Source of the DNA: CAIWHR01 sp963830485
GTDB lineage: Bacteria; Pseudomonadota; Gammaproteobacteria; Burkholderiales; Casimicrobiaceae
Direction of reading: 5' to 3'
Assembly (NCBI GenBank): GCA_963830485.1
Contig: CAWHNE010000035.1
Location: 248,001 to 312,000 of the forward strand
Length of the DNA: 64,000 nt
The notes under the pieces: generated by a model
Database searches by the model: none
What the model saw: the letters and a program-made list of their open reading frames with translations, nothing else
What the model was told of the DNA's origin: nothing
Translations under genes and position numbers: made by a program
Shown here: positions 36,611 through 45,770 of the stretch, one piece after another
How the letters are laid out: each line of letters opens with the position of its first letter
How positions within the stretch are numbered: the stretch's first letter is position 1

Positions 36611-36630
36611 CGGGCTCCGAGGGGAGCCCG
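36611..36630 (-). other. Stem-loop between ugpB and ugpA
   Basis: CGGGCTCC / GGAGCCCG is a perfect 8-bp stem with a 4-base loop and no U-run. Such structures after a binding-protein gene often protect its mRNA, so ugpB is made in excess over the permeases. That role is inferred. Confidence 0.5.
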
Positions 36631-36696
36631 GGCGGCCGGGCGCTGCCGCGAAGCCGGCCCCGGCGGCGAACTGCGCGAGTGCGCGCGTCGCCCGCA

Positions 36697-38031
36697 TCAC
36701 TCCTTCGCCGTGCGGGCGAACTTCTCAATCTGCTCGTTGCCTCGGGCGACCGCATTGTCGAGCGCCGCCTTCGCAGTCTTCTTGCCGCTCCAGACGTCCT
36801 CGAGCTCCTCGTCGATGATCGTGCGGATCTGGACGAAATTGCCGAGCCGGACGCCGCGCGACTTGTCCGTCGTCTTGACGATCATCTGCTTGACCGAGAC
36901 GTCGGTGCCCGGGTTCTTTTCATAGAAGCCCGACTTCTGGGTGAGCTCGTACGCGGCCATCGTGATCGGCAGATAGCCGGTCGCCTGGTGGAACTCGGCC
37001 TGGATCTCGGGACGCGACAGGAACGTGAGGAACTTGGCGACCGCCTTGTACTCCTCCTTCGACTTGCCACCCATCACCCACAGGCTGGCACCGCCGATGA
37101 TCGTGTTCTGCGGAGCGCCTTGGACGTCCGCGTAATACGGCAGCGGCGCGACGCCGAACTTGAATTTCGCGTTCTGCTTGACCGTGCCGTACGCCGCGGA
37201 CGACGTGGTCATCATCGCGCACTCGCCGCTGTAGAACTTGGCCTCCGGCTCGTTCTTGCGGCCGGCATAGGTGAAGTAGCCCTTCTTCAGCCAGTCCTGC
37301 ATGTTCTCGATGTGCCGGACCTGGTTCGGCCCATTGAACAGGAGCTTCGGATTGTTGCCGGCGAAGCCGTTCTGCAGCGTCGCGAACGGCTCGTTGTGCC
37401 ACGCGCTGAAGCTCTCGAGCTGCACCCAGGACTGCCAGCCTGTCGTGAACGCGCACGGCAGCACGCCGGCGGCCTTGATCTTCGCAGCGGCGGCGACCAC
37501 GCCCTGCCACGTCGCGGGCGGCTGGTTCGGGTCGAGGCCTGCTTTCTCGAACGCATCGCGGTTGTAGTAGAACACCGTCGTCGAGCTGTTGAACGGGAAC
37601 GACAGCATCTGGCCCTTGGTGTTCGTGTAATACCCGGCGACAGCGGGGATATAACTCTTTGGATCAAACTTCTCACCGGCGCCGGCCATCACCTCGTGCA
37701 CCGGCTTGATCGCGCCCTTGGCCGACATCATCGTCGCCGTGCCGACCTCGAACACCTGGAGCAGCGCCGGTGCATTGCCCGCGCGGTAGGCAGCAATCGC
37801 CGCCGTCATCGATTCGTCGTACTGCCCCTTGTAGACGGCCGTGACCTTGTAGTCGCTCTGGCTGTCGTTGAAGCGCTTGGCGAACGCGTTCACGCGGTCG
37901 TTGTTGGCGCCGGTCATCGAGTGCCACCACTGGATCTCGGTGACGGCGAGGGCACTCGCCGAATACGCGAGCGGCAGGGCGGCCACGACCAGCGCTGCCA
38001 CCAGGCGGGTGATGCGCACGCGGGGATTCAT
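36697..38031 (-). CDS. ugpB: Glycerol-3-phosphate ABC transporter binding protein
   Basis: This 444-residue periplasmic protein has a signal peptide (ITRLVAALVVAALPLAYSASALA, here shown as LVAALVVAALPLAYS). The mature part opens with EIQWWHSMTGANNDRVN, the UgpB signature that contacts the phosphate. ATG 38031 has an ideal AGGAGG site 7 bp upstream; an earlier in-frame ATG at 38088 would add 19 residues before the signal peptide and is less likely. It is first in the operon. Confidence 0.95.
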   Translation of the reverse strand: MNPRVRITRLVAALVVAALPLAYSASALAVTEIQWWHSMTGANNDRVNAFAKRFNDSQSDYKVTAVYKGQYDESMTAAIAAYRAGNAPALLQVFEVGTATMMSAKGAIKPVHEVMAGAGEKFDPKSYIPAVAGYYTNTKGQMLSFPFNSSTTVFYYNRDAFEKAGLDPNQPPATWQGVVAAAAKIKAAGVLPCAFTTGWQSWVQLESFSAWHNEPFATLQNGFAGNNPKLLFNGPNQVRHIENMQDWLKKGYFTYAGRKNEPEAKFYSGECAMMTTSSAAYGTVKQNAKFKFGVAPLPYYADVQGAPQNTIIGGASLWVMGGKSKEEYKAVAKFLTFLSRPEIQAEFHQATGYLPITMAAYELTQKSGFYEKNPGTDVSVKQMIVKTTDKSRGVRLGNFVQIRTIIDEELEDVWSGKKTAKAALDNAVARGNEQIEKFARTAKE

Positions 38032-38097
38032 CGGATTCCTCCTCTGGAACGAAACGGTAGGGACAGACTGCTCTTGTTGGATGTCCATTCTATTGCA

Positions 38098-38129
38098 ATT
38101 GCGCCGCGAGCGGCTTGTCGCGGCGCAAT
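38098..38129. promoter_or_regulatory. Perfect 12-bp inverted repeat upstream of ugpB
   Basis: ATTGCGCCGCGA and TCGCGGCGCAAT flank an 8-bp spacer. A TAGAAT hexamer (minus strand, 38092-38087) lies next to it, so the repeat would cover the -35 region: a candidate operator for the ugp operon. A terminator for the RND gene is possible but no U-run follows. Confidence 0.5.
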
Positions 38130-38440
38130 GTCGAAACCCTCATCCTGCGGCGCGAGGGCACGGGGCGGTCATGCGGGGCCGCCCGCGGGTCGAGCGGCGC
38201 GGGGAGCCGCGGCCTCCGCCCCTCTCGTGAAGATCATTGCGTCGAGTTGTCGGCCGCTGCGGCGACTCGCGTTCGCTCGCTCCCCCTTGCCTTCGGCCGG
38301 TTCGGCCTCCGTCCTGCCCGGGTGTTTCGTGCTGCCGTGCTGTCGGCCTCCGAGCGCGACTCGCGATTGCTCGCATCCCCAAGAAAGCTTGGCGCCGCTG
38401 CTCGCCGCTCGCGCGTTCCCCCTGCTCGCCGCTCGCGCCG
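38130..38440. other. Non-coding gap between the RND gene and the ugp control region
   Basis: No convincing gene is seen in these 311 bp on either strand. The stretch holds a tandem direct repeat of CTGCTCGCCGCTCGCGC (near 38397-38440) and two copies of an ACTCGCG-T/A-T-GCTCGC motif about 95 bp apart. Just inside the RND gene end, GCGCCGC and GCGGCGC can form a hairpin without a U-run. Confidence 0.5.
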
Positions 38441-41400
38441 CTAATCGGCGGCGCCGGGCCGCGCGACCGGACGCCCAGGCACGACCTCGCCATGGGGCAG
38501 CCGCACCTTCGCGCCGGCGAGCAGCGTGTAGGCGGTCGGGACGACAAACAGCGTGAGGAACGTGCCGAACGTCATCCCGCCGACGATGACCCAGCCGATC
38601 TGCGTGCGCGACTCGCCGCCCGCGCCGGTTGCAATCGCGAGCGGCACGGCGCCCAGCACCATCGCGCCGGTGGTCATCAGGATCGGCCGCAGCCGCATCG
38701 TGGCGGCGTCGACGACGGCATCCAACAGCGCCTCGCCCTTCGCGCGAAGCTGGTTCGAGAACTCGACGATCAGGATCCCGTGCTTCGTGATGAGTCCGAC
38801 CAGCGTCACGAGCCCGACCTGGCTGTAGATGTTGAGCGTCCCGCCGGCGAGCCACAGGGTGAACAGCGCCCCCGTCATCGACAGCGGCACCGACAGCATG
38901 ATCACAAACGGATGCCGGAAGCTCTCGAACTGGGCGGAAAGCACCAGGTAGATGAACATCAGCGCAAGCACGAACGTGAAGTAGATCTCACCGCCCGAGG
39001 AGCGGAACTCGCGCGACTGCCCGTCGAGGTCCGTCTGCGAGGTGACCGGCAGCGCGCGCTTCGCGGCGTCGTTCATCGCCTGCAGGGCCTCGCCGATAGC
39101 GTAGCCCGGCGCCAGCGTGGCCGTGACCTTGACCGCGCGGAGCCGGTTGAAGTGGTTGAGCGACTGCGGCGCGACGCCTTCGCGGACTTCAACCAGGTTG
39201 GAGAGCTGCACCATGCCGCCGTCGCGCGCGCGGACGTAGGTGTCGCGGATGTCGGCCGGCGTCGAGCGGTCGACCGGCGCAACCTGGACGATCACGTCGT
39301 ACTGCTCGCCGTCCTTCTTGAAGCGCGTGACCTGGCGGCCGCCCAGCATCGTCTCGAGCGTGCGGCCGACCGTGTCGACGCCGATGCCGATGTCGGAGAG
39401 CTTGTCGCGGTTGATCGTGACGCGCACTTCAGGCGTGTTGAGCCGCAGGTCGGTCTGCAGGTTCTGGACACCCGGATACTTGCGCGCCTCGTCCAGAAAG
39501 CGGTCGACGATGCGCTGCAGCTCTGGGTACGGGACCTGCGACATGACGACGTACTCGACCGGCGTCGAGCGGAACGACTGCCCGAGCGAAGGCGGGTTGA
39601 TCGGGAACGCGAAGGCACCGGGGATCGTCGCGAGCTTCGGCCGGATCTCGTCGGTGATCTGCTGCTGCTTCTTCTTCCGTTCCTCCCACGGCTTGAGCCG
39701 CAGCACCGCATTGCCGTCAACCACGGTCGGGAAGCCGGAGATCGCGGTGAACGCCGCCGCTTCGGGGATGTCCTGGTAGAAACGCTCGATCGGACGGATC
39801 TGATCGGCGGTGTACTGCGGTGTCGAGCCCTGCGGCGCGGTCACGATCCCGAAAACGACGCCGCGGTCCTCGGTCGGCGCGAGCTCGCTCTTGAGCAGCA
39901 TGAAGAACACGCCGCCCAGCACGGCGATCCCTGCCCAGAGCGCGACGATCAGCCAGCGGTTGTGAAGCGCGGCGGTCAACGTCCGCCGGTACCCCTGGGT
40001 CATCGCGGTCAAGCCCCGCTCGATCGTGTTGTAGAGCCAGGAATGGCGCTCCTGATGCCGCAGCAGGAGCGAGCACATCATCGGCGATAGCGTAAGCGCG
40101 ACGAAGCCGGAAACGATCACGGCGCCCGCGAGTGTCAGTGCGAATTCGATGAACAGCCGGCCGGTGCGGCCCGTCGCGAAGGCCAGCGGCGCGAACACGG
40201 ACGCGAGCGTCAGCGTCATCGCGACAACGGCAAACCCGATCTCCTTCGAGCCGTCGATCGCCGCCTGCCGCGGCGGCACGCCGTCCTCGATGTGGCGCCA
40301 GATGTTCTCCAGCACGACGATCGCGTCGTCGACGACGAGGCCGATCGCCAGCACCATCGACAGGAGCGTCAGCGTGTTGATCGTGAAGTTGAACGCGTAC
40401 ATGAGGCCGAAGGCGCCGATCAGCGCGACCGGGATCGTGACGATCGGGATGAACGACGCGCGCAGGCTGCGCAGGAAGAAGAAGATCACGAGCGCGACCA
40501 GCAGGATCGCCTCGGCGATCGTCTCGAACACCGCCTTGATCGAACGGTCGATGAACACCGACGTGTCGTAGGCGACGACCAGCTTCATCCCCGGCGGCGT
40601 GTTCTCGTTCATGCGGACCACCTCGGTCCGCACCGCCTTCGACAGCTCGAGCGGATTGGCGACCGCCTGCTTGATCACGCCGATGTTGAGCGACGGGCGG
40701 CCGTTGAACCGCGAGATGACGCGCTCCTCGACCGGACCAATCTCCGCGACACCGACGTCGCGCAGCCGGACGGGATAGTTACCGACATTGGCAACGATCA
40801 GGTTGTTGAACTGCTCGGGCGTCTGCAGGTCCGTCTCGGCGACGACGGTGAATTCGCGCGCCTGCGACTCGATGCGCCCCGCCGGGATCTCGGCGTTCTG
40901 CCGGCGCAACGCGTCCTCGACGTCTTGCACCGTGAGCTTGTAGCCCGCGAGCCGGGACCGGTCGAGGTTGACGCGCATCGACACCTGGCGCTCGCCGAAG
41001 ATCCGCACGTCGGCCGCCCCTGGCAACACGGAGAGCCGCGGCTGCACGTAGCGTTTCACGTAATCGGAGGCCTGAAGCGTCGACAGCGAACCCGCCTCCA
41101 CCGCGATGTAGATGACAGGGAATGCGTCGGCCTCGACCTTCGCGATGATCGGCTCGTCGATCGTGTCGGGCAGCTTGCCGCGGGCGCGGGCAACCTTGTC
41201 GCGGACGTCGGCTGCCGCCGAATCCGGATCGCGCTTGAGCGAGAAGCGGACGTTGATGTTGCTGCGCTCCGACCGGCTCTGCGAGGTCATCACCTCGACG
41301 CCCTCGATGCCCGCGAGCGAATCCTCGAGCGGCTTGGTCACCTGTGATTCGACGACCTCGGCGGAGGCACCGCGATATAGCACCGTAACGCTGACCACCG

Positions 41401-41527
41401 GCTCGTCGATCCGCGGGTACTCGCGCACGGACAGGCGCGTGTACGAGATGAGCCCGACCAGGACGATGATGAGCGACAGCACCGTCGCGAGAACGGGCCG
41501 CTTGATGCAGATCTCGGGCAGCTGCAT
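38441..41527 (-). CDS. RND-family multidrug efflux permease (HAE1 type)
   Basis: This 1028-residue permease starts MQLPEICIKRPVLATVLSLI. The proton-relay pair is present in LAIGLVVDDAIVVLENIWRH (shown as GLVVDDAIVVLEN). Twelve helices and two large periplasmic loops give the AcrB-like length. The segment YLVLSAQFESFRHP and the late PTAYTLLA are typical of HAE1 pumps. It pumps hydrophobic compounds out through an outer-membrane channel; no outer-membrane factor gene is adjacent. It lies 13 bp after the adaptor gene on the same strand. Confidence 0.93.
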   Translation of the reverse strand: MQLPEICIKRPVLATVLSLIIVLVGLISYTRLSVREYPRIDEPVVSVTVLYRGASAEVVESQVTKPLEDSLAGIEGVEVMTSQSRSERSNINVRFSLKRDPDSAAADVRDKVARARGKLPDTIDEPIIAKVEADAFPVIYIAVEAGSLSTLQASDYVKRYVQPRLSVLPGAADVRIFGERQVSMRVNLDRSRLAGYKLTVQDVEDALRRQNAEIPAGRIESQAREFTVVAETDLQTPEQFNNLIVANVGNYPVRLRDVGVAEIGPVEERVISRFNGRPSLNIGVIKQAVANPLELSKAVRTEVVRMNENTPPGMKLVVAYDTSVFIDRSIKAVFETIAEAILLVALVIFFFLRSLRASFIPIVTIPVALIGAFGLMYAFNFTINTLTLLSMVLAIGLVVDDAIVVLENIWRHIEDGVPPRQAAIDGSKEIGFAVVAMTLTLASVFAPLAFATGRTGRLFIEFALTLAGAVIVSGFVALTLSPMMCSLLLRHQERHSWLYNTIERGLTAMTQGYRRTLTAALHNRWLIVALWAGIAVLGGVFFMLLKSELAPTEDRGVVFGIVTAPQGSTPQYTADQIRPIERFYQDIPEAAAFTAISGFPTVVDGNAVLRLKPWEERKKKQQQITDEIRPKLATIPGAFAFPINPPSLGQSFRSTPVEYVVMSQVPYPELQRIVDRFLDEARKYPGVQNLQTDLRLNTPEVRVTINRDKLSDIGIGVDTVGRTLETMLGGRQVTRFKKDGEQYDVIVQVAPVDRSTPADIRDTYVRARDGGMVQLSNLVEVREGVAPQSLNHFNRLRAVKVTATLAPGYAIGEALQAMNDAAKRALPVTSQTDLDGQSREFRSSGGEIYFTFVLALMFIYLVLSAQFESFRHPFVIMLSVPLSMTGALFTLWLAGGTLNIYSQVGLVTLVGLITKHGILIVEFSNQLRAKGEALLDAVVDAATMRLRPILMTTGAMVLGAVPLAIATGAGGESRTQIGWVIVGGMTFGTFLTLFVVPTAYTLLAGAKVRLPHGEVVPGRPVARPGAAD

Positions 41528-41540
41528 GCCTAGCGCCTGT

Positions 41541-42722
41541 TCAGGACTTCGGCGCCGATCCCGGAGGCGCCTTGCCCGGCTCGGGGCGCGGCGCGTCCTT
41601 GGTCGGACCGCCAGCGACGGCACGCTCGCCATTGCCGGCAACGGCGACCGTCATGCCGTCGCGCAGCTTGAGCTGTCCCGCGCTGACCACGGTGTCGCCG
41701 CTCGCGAGCCCGGCCAGGATCTCCACCTTGCCGTCGCGGCGCTGGCCCACGGTGACCTTGGAGCGCACCGCCTTGCCGTCGACGACCTTGAACACGTACT
41801 GCTCGTCGCCCTGCGGGACGATCGCCTGCTCCGGCACGACGAGCGCTTCCTGCGAGTCGCGCGTGATGAGCCGCACGCGAGCGAACATCCCTGGCCGCAG
41901 CGCCGTGTCCGCGTTCTTCACCTGCGCGCGGATCACGATCGAGCGGCCGGTCGAGTCGACCAGCGGATTGATCGCGAAGACCTTTCCCTCGTACGACTTG
42001 CCCGGCAGCGCGTCGAGCGCGACCTCGAGGGACTGGCCCACCTGCACCTGCCTCATGTAGATCTCGGGGACGCGGAAGTCGACCTTTAACGGATCGATGG
42101 CCTCCAGGTTGACGACGTCGGCGCCTTCCTTCACGTAGTCGCCGATGGAGACAACGCGTAGCCCGATGATTCCGGAGAACGGCGCCTTGATCTCGGTCTT
42201 CGCGAGCTTCGCCTCGGCGAGCTGCAGCGCCGCCTCGGCGACGCGCAGGTTGTTCTCCGCCTCGTCCTTCGCCTGGCCGGAGATGAAGTTGCTCTTCGCG
42301 AGGTCGGTCGCGCGGTCGAACTTCGATTTCGCGAGCTTCAGGTTCGCGCGCGCCTGCTCGACGTCGGCCGCGTTGATCGACGGATCCAGCTTCACCAGCG
42401 TCGCACCCTTCGCGACGCGCTGCCCTTCGTTGAACCCGATCGCGCTGATGCGGCCGGCCACCTCGGGGCGCACGGTGATCGACTCGTCGGAGCGCAAGCT
42501 GCCGACAGCCGTAATCGTCTGCGGCAAGGATGCGGTCATCACCTTGACCGCTTCGACCGTCACGGCGGGCGGCCCGCTGGTCGGCGCCCCGGCCGCTTTC
42601 TGTTGTGCGGCCAGCGCCCCGGCCTCCTCGGCGGGCGTGCGTTGCTGGCCCCACCAGAAGCCCGCGCCGGCAGCGAGGCCGAGACCGAGCACGGCGAGGA
42701 CAGCCAGGATCGTCTTGTTCAC
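41541..42722 (-). CDS. Periplasmic adaptor (membrane fusion) protein of the RND pump
   Basis: A 393-residue protein with an N-terminal membrane anchor (ILAVLAVLGLGLAAGAGFWWG) and no lipobox cysteine. The lipoyl half-motifs are seen as VRPEVAGRISAIGFNEGQRV and APFSGIIGLRVVSIGDYV. They are separated by an alpha-hairpin of about 75 residues, followed by beta-barrel and membrane-proximal domains. It links the permease to an outer-membrane channel. It is first in the two-gene operon, divergent from a Bug gene. Confidence 0.92.
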   Translation of the reverse strand: MNKTILAVLAVLGLGLAAGAGFWWGQQRTPAEEAGALAAQQKAAGAPTSGPPAVTVEAVKVMTASLPQTITAVGSLRSDESITVRPEVAGRISAIGFNEGQRVAKGATLVKLDPSINAADVEQARANLKLAKSKFDRATDLAKSNFISGQAKDEAENNLRVAEAALQLAEAKLAKTEIKAPFSGIIGLRVVSIGDYVKEGADVVNLEAIDPLKVDFRVPEIYMRQVQVGQSLEVALDALPGKSYEGKVFAINPLVDSTGRSIVIRAQVKNADTALRPGMFARVRLITRDSQEALVVPEQAIVPQGDEQYVFKVVDGKAVRSKVTVGQRRDGKVEILAGLASGDTVVSAGQLKLRDGMTVAVAGNGERAVAGGPTKDAPRPEPGKAPPGSAPKS

Positions 42723-42902
42723 GTTGGCGGAAAGGACCGGCCGCGGGGGCCAAAGACTGTGGATTATGCGCTGCCCGCGCTGGGACCGGCAATCATGCCG
42801 CCCCGGCGTCAGCCGAGCTCGCCGCCGCCGTCGGAACTCAATTGGACCGTCGCGTCACTGCTAGAATTCCCGCCGCCCATCCGTTCTCCGGAGTTTCGCG
42901 TC

Positions 42903-43925
42903 GTGTCGGCTTTGTCCATCCACCCGTCTGTCGTTCGCCAACGGCCGTCGCACCTGCGCGTCGCCGCAGCGTTCGCCATTGCCGCCGCACTGGCAGCGCC
43001 CCTCGCACACGGTCAGGCGGCCGTGCCGTTCCCCACGAAGACCGTGCGGCTCGTGGTCCCATTCCCGCCTGGCGGACCGCTCGACACAACCGGCCGCGCG
43101 ATCGCGCAGAAGCTCACGGAGGCATGGGGCCAGAGTGTTGTCGTCGACAACCGCCCCGGGGCCGGCGGCAACATCGGCGCCGACCTCGTCGCGAAGTCGC
43201 CGCCGGACGGTTACACGGTCGTCATGGGCGCGCTGTCGACGCACGCGGTGAACCCGAGCCTCTACCCCGCGATGCCCTACGACGCCGTCAAGGACTTCGC
43301 GCCGATCACGCTGGTCGCCGTCACGCCCAACGTGCTCGTCGTCAATCCGTCACTGCCGGTGAAATCGGTGCAGGACCTCGTCGCCTACGCGAAGGCGAAT
43401 CCGAACAAGTTGTCGTTCGGCTCGGGCAGCAGCGGCAGCGCGGGACATCTCGCCGGCGAACTGTTCAAGGTCGAAACCGGCATCGACATCGTCCACATTC
43501 CGTTCAAGGGCGCCGCGCCGGCGATGCAGGCCCTCCTCGCCGGCGATACCCAATTCATGTTCGACAATCTGGCGAGCTCGATGCCGCAGGTGAAGGCCGG
43601 GAAGCTCCGCGCGCTCGCGGTGACGACGGCGAAGCGGTCGAGCCTCGTCCCCGAGCTGCCGACGATGGCCGAGACGGGCCTGCCCGGCTTCGACATCGCG
43701 ACGTGGTTCGGGCTGCTCGCGCCCGCCGGCACGCCGCAGGACGTGATCGCGAAATGGAACGTCGAAGTGGTGAAGATCTTGAACTCGCCCGAGATGCGCG
43801 AGCGGCTACTTGCACAGGGCGCGGAAGCGGCGCCGACGACGCCCGCAGAGTTCGCGGCATTCATCGCTGCGGAGCTGCCGAAATACGCGCGGATCGTGAA
43901 GGCGTCCGGCGCGAAGGTCGATTGA
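42903..43925 (+). CDS. Bug-family periplasmic binding protein (TTT-type), first of two
   Basis: A 340-residue protein with a signal peptide ending AAPLAHGQA. The mature protein has the Bug signatures FPTKTVRLVVPFPPGGPLDT, VVDNRPGAGGNIGADLVAK and DGYTVVMG, which line the carboxylate-binding cleft. GTG 42903 was chosen because a CGGAG site lies upstream; no ATG gives a sensible signal peptide. Such proteins bind carboxylates or amides for tripartite tricarboxylate transporters, yet no TctA or TctB is in the window, as is common for the many orphan Bug genes of Betaproteobacteria. Confidence 0.9.
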   Translation: MSALSIHPSVVRQRPSHLRVAAAFAIAAALAAPLAHGQAAVPFPTKTVRLVVPFPPGGPLDTTGRAIAQKLTEAWGQSVVVDNRPGAGGNIGADLVAKSPPDGYTVVMGALSTHAVNPSLYPAMPYDAVKDFAPITLVAVTPNVLVVNPSLPVKSVQDLVAYAKANPNKLSFGSGSSGSAGHLAGELFKVETGIDIVHIPFKGAAPAMQALLAGDTQFMFDNLASSMPQVKAGKLRALAVTTAKRSSLVPELPTMAETGLPGFDIATWFGLLAPAGTPQDVIAKWNVEVVKILNSPEMRERLLAQGAEAAPTTPAEFAAFIAAELPKYARIVKASGAKVD

Positions 43926-43934
43926 GGAGAGCCC

Positions 43935-44910
43935 ATGAAGCTGCGTATTCCACTCATCGTCGCCGCGGCCGCGTTGCTCTGTGCTGCCGTTCGCCGGCGC
44001 ACAGGCCCCCGCGTACCCGACGAAGCCGATTCGGATCGTCGTGCCGTTTCCGCCGGGCGGCGCGACCGACCTCCTCGCGCGCGACGTCGCGCAAAAGCTG
44101 ACCGATGCGTGGGGGCAGTCCGTCATCGTCGACAACCGACCTGGCGCAGGCGGCAACATCGGCTCGGAGCTCGTCGCCAAGGCCGCGCCTGACGGCTACA
44201 CGCTCGAAATGGGCACGGTTGGCACACACGCGATCAACGCGAGCCTCTACGCGAAGATGCCCTACGACCACGTGAAGGACTTCGTGCCGATCATCCTCGT
44301 CGCCGGCGTCCCGAACGTGCTGGTCGTGAATCCGTCGGTGCCGGTCAATTCGGTCGCCGAGCTGATCGCGTATGCGAAGGCGAATCCCGGCAAGCTCAAC
44401 TTTGCCTCCTCCGGCGCGGGGACATCGATTCACCTTTCCGGCGAGCTGTTCAAGGTGATGGCGGGCGTCGACGTCACGCACGTCCCGTACAAGGGCAGCG
44501 CGCCCGCGCTGCAGGACCTCCTCGGCGGGCAGGTTCAGTTCATGTTCGACAACCTTCCGCCGTCGCTGCCGCACATCAAGGCGGGCAAGCTGCGCGCGCT
44601 TGCGGTGACCTCGACAACGCGCGCGCCGGCGCTGCCCGACCTGCCGACGATGGCGGAGTCAGGTCTTCCCGGGTTCGAGGCGTCGTCGTGGTTCGGGCTT
44701 CTCGCGCCTGCCGGGACGCCACCGGCGATCGTCGCGAAGATCAACGCCGAGGTGGCGAAGTGGCTCGCGACACCCGAAGCGAGGGAGAAGCTCGCGAAGC
44801 AGGGCGCGAATGCGGCCGGCGGCACGTCCGAGGACTTCGCGAAGCACATCGCGGCCGAGACCGCGAAATGGGCGAAGGTGGTGAAGGCGTCCGGAGCGAA
44901 GGTCGACTGA
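43935..44910 (+). CDS. Bug-family periplasmic binding protein, second of two (one frame break)
   Basis: The gene starts 9 bp after the previous Bug gene with a GAGGAGAGCCC site. The signal peptide begins MKLRIPLIVAAAALL, then a +1 break near 43975 leads to LPFAGAQAPAYPTKPIRIV. Thereafter the Bug signatures VPFPPGGATDLLARD, NRPGAGGNIGSELVAK and DGYTLEMGTVGTHA are intact. The corrected length is 324 residues. The two neighbours are clear tandem paralogues (same C-terminus KVVKASGAKVD / RIVKASGAKVD). If the break were real the protein would lack an export signal; I think it is an assembly error. Confidence 0.85.
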
Positions 44911-44961
44911 GTCCCGGTTGCCTACGCGCTTTCGCGGTCGCTCGCTTCGTCCGGGAGTACG

Positions 44962-45336
44962 TCACCACCGCCACGCCGCCCACGCGAGCGCGGCCCACGC
45001 GCCGAGAAACGCGAGTCCGCCGAACGGCGTCACGGCCCCGAGTCCCTTCGTGTCGGTCAGCGCGAGCGCGTAGAGACTTCCCGAGAACAGAACGATCCCG
45101 GCCACGAATAGAGCAGCCGCGATGCCGAGCGCCGTGCTGTCGGGACGATGCAAGAGCAGGACCCCCGCCGCGAGCAGCCCGAGCCCGTGCCAGAAGTGAT
45201 ATTGGACGGCGGTCTGCCAGATGGCGAGCGCATCCGGGCCGAGGCGACTCCTGAGCGCGTGCGCGCCGAAGGCACCTGTTCCCACGGCGACGAACAGGAG
45301 CGCCGCAGCGAGCGTGAGGACTATGCGGGGCGTCAT
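44962..45336 (-). CDS. DUF423 small membrane protein
   Basis: A 124-residue protein with four predicted membrane helices. It has the family features GTGAFGAHALRSRLGPDAL, VQYHFWHGLGLL and ALALTDTKGLGAVTPFGGLAF. The function is unknown. It is convergent with the second Bug gene and divergent from the RidA gene, with 54 bp between the starts; a TACAAT at 45344-45349 may be a -10 box for ridA. Confidence 0.88.
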   Translation of the reverse strand: MTPRIVLTLAAALLFVAVGTGAFGAHALRSRLGPDALAIWQTAVQYHFWHGLGLLAAGVLLLHRPDSTALGIAAALFVAGIVLFSGSLYALALTDTKGLGAVTPFGGLAFLGAWAALAWAAWRW

Positions 45337-45390
45337 CTCGGGCTACAATGGAACGGACCCCATCCGGAGCGCCGGAATCAGGATAACACC

Positions 45391-45756
45391 ATGACGATCG
45401 AACGCCGCCACGTGGGCAAACGCCTGTCCGAGCTCGTCATCAACCGCGCGTCGGGCACGGCCTATCTCGCCGGCCAGGTCGCCGACGATCCGAAAGCCGA
45501 CGTCACCGGGCAGACGCAGCAGGTGCTCGCGCAGATCGACGACCTTCTGTTCGAAGCCGGCACCGACAAGTCGAAACTGTTGTCGGCGACGATCTACCTC
45601 CCGAGCATGGCCGATTTCGCGGCGATGAACGCCGTGTGGGAGGCATGGGTCGTGACCGGCGCGACGCCGGCGCGAGCGACCGTCGAGGCGAAGCTCGCGA
45701 AGCCGGAGTACCGGGTCGAGATCCAGGTCGTCGCCGCGGTGCCGATTCCGGCCTGA
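45391..45756 (+). CDS. RidA/YjgF/UK114-family protein
   Basis: A 121-residue cytoplasmic protein, trimeric in the family. It has ASGTAYLAGQVADDP near the N-terminus and the C-terminal ARATVEAKLAKPEYRVEIQV, which carries the conserved Arg and Glu. RidA members hydrolyse reactive enamine/imine intermediates made by PLP enzymes. The next gene, 14 bp on, encodes a PLP aminotransferase, which fits such a role. AGGA lies upstream of ATG 45391. Confidence 0.88.
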   Translation: MTIERRHVGKRLSELVINRASGTAYLAGQVADDPKADVTGQTQQVLAQIDDLLFEAGTDKSKLLSATIYLPSMADFAAMNAVWEAWVVTGATPARATVEAKLAKPEYRVEIQVVAAVPIPA

Positions 45757-45770
45757 TCGCCGTGGCCACC

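Noticed and set aside
36679..38556. 625-codon plus-strand frame opposite ugpB
   Set aside because: UgpB on the other strand is fully conserved with a signal peptide and ribosome site; the antisense frame is Arg/Leu/Glu-rich without homology.
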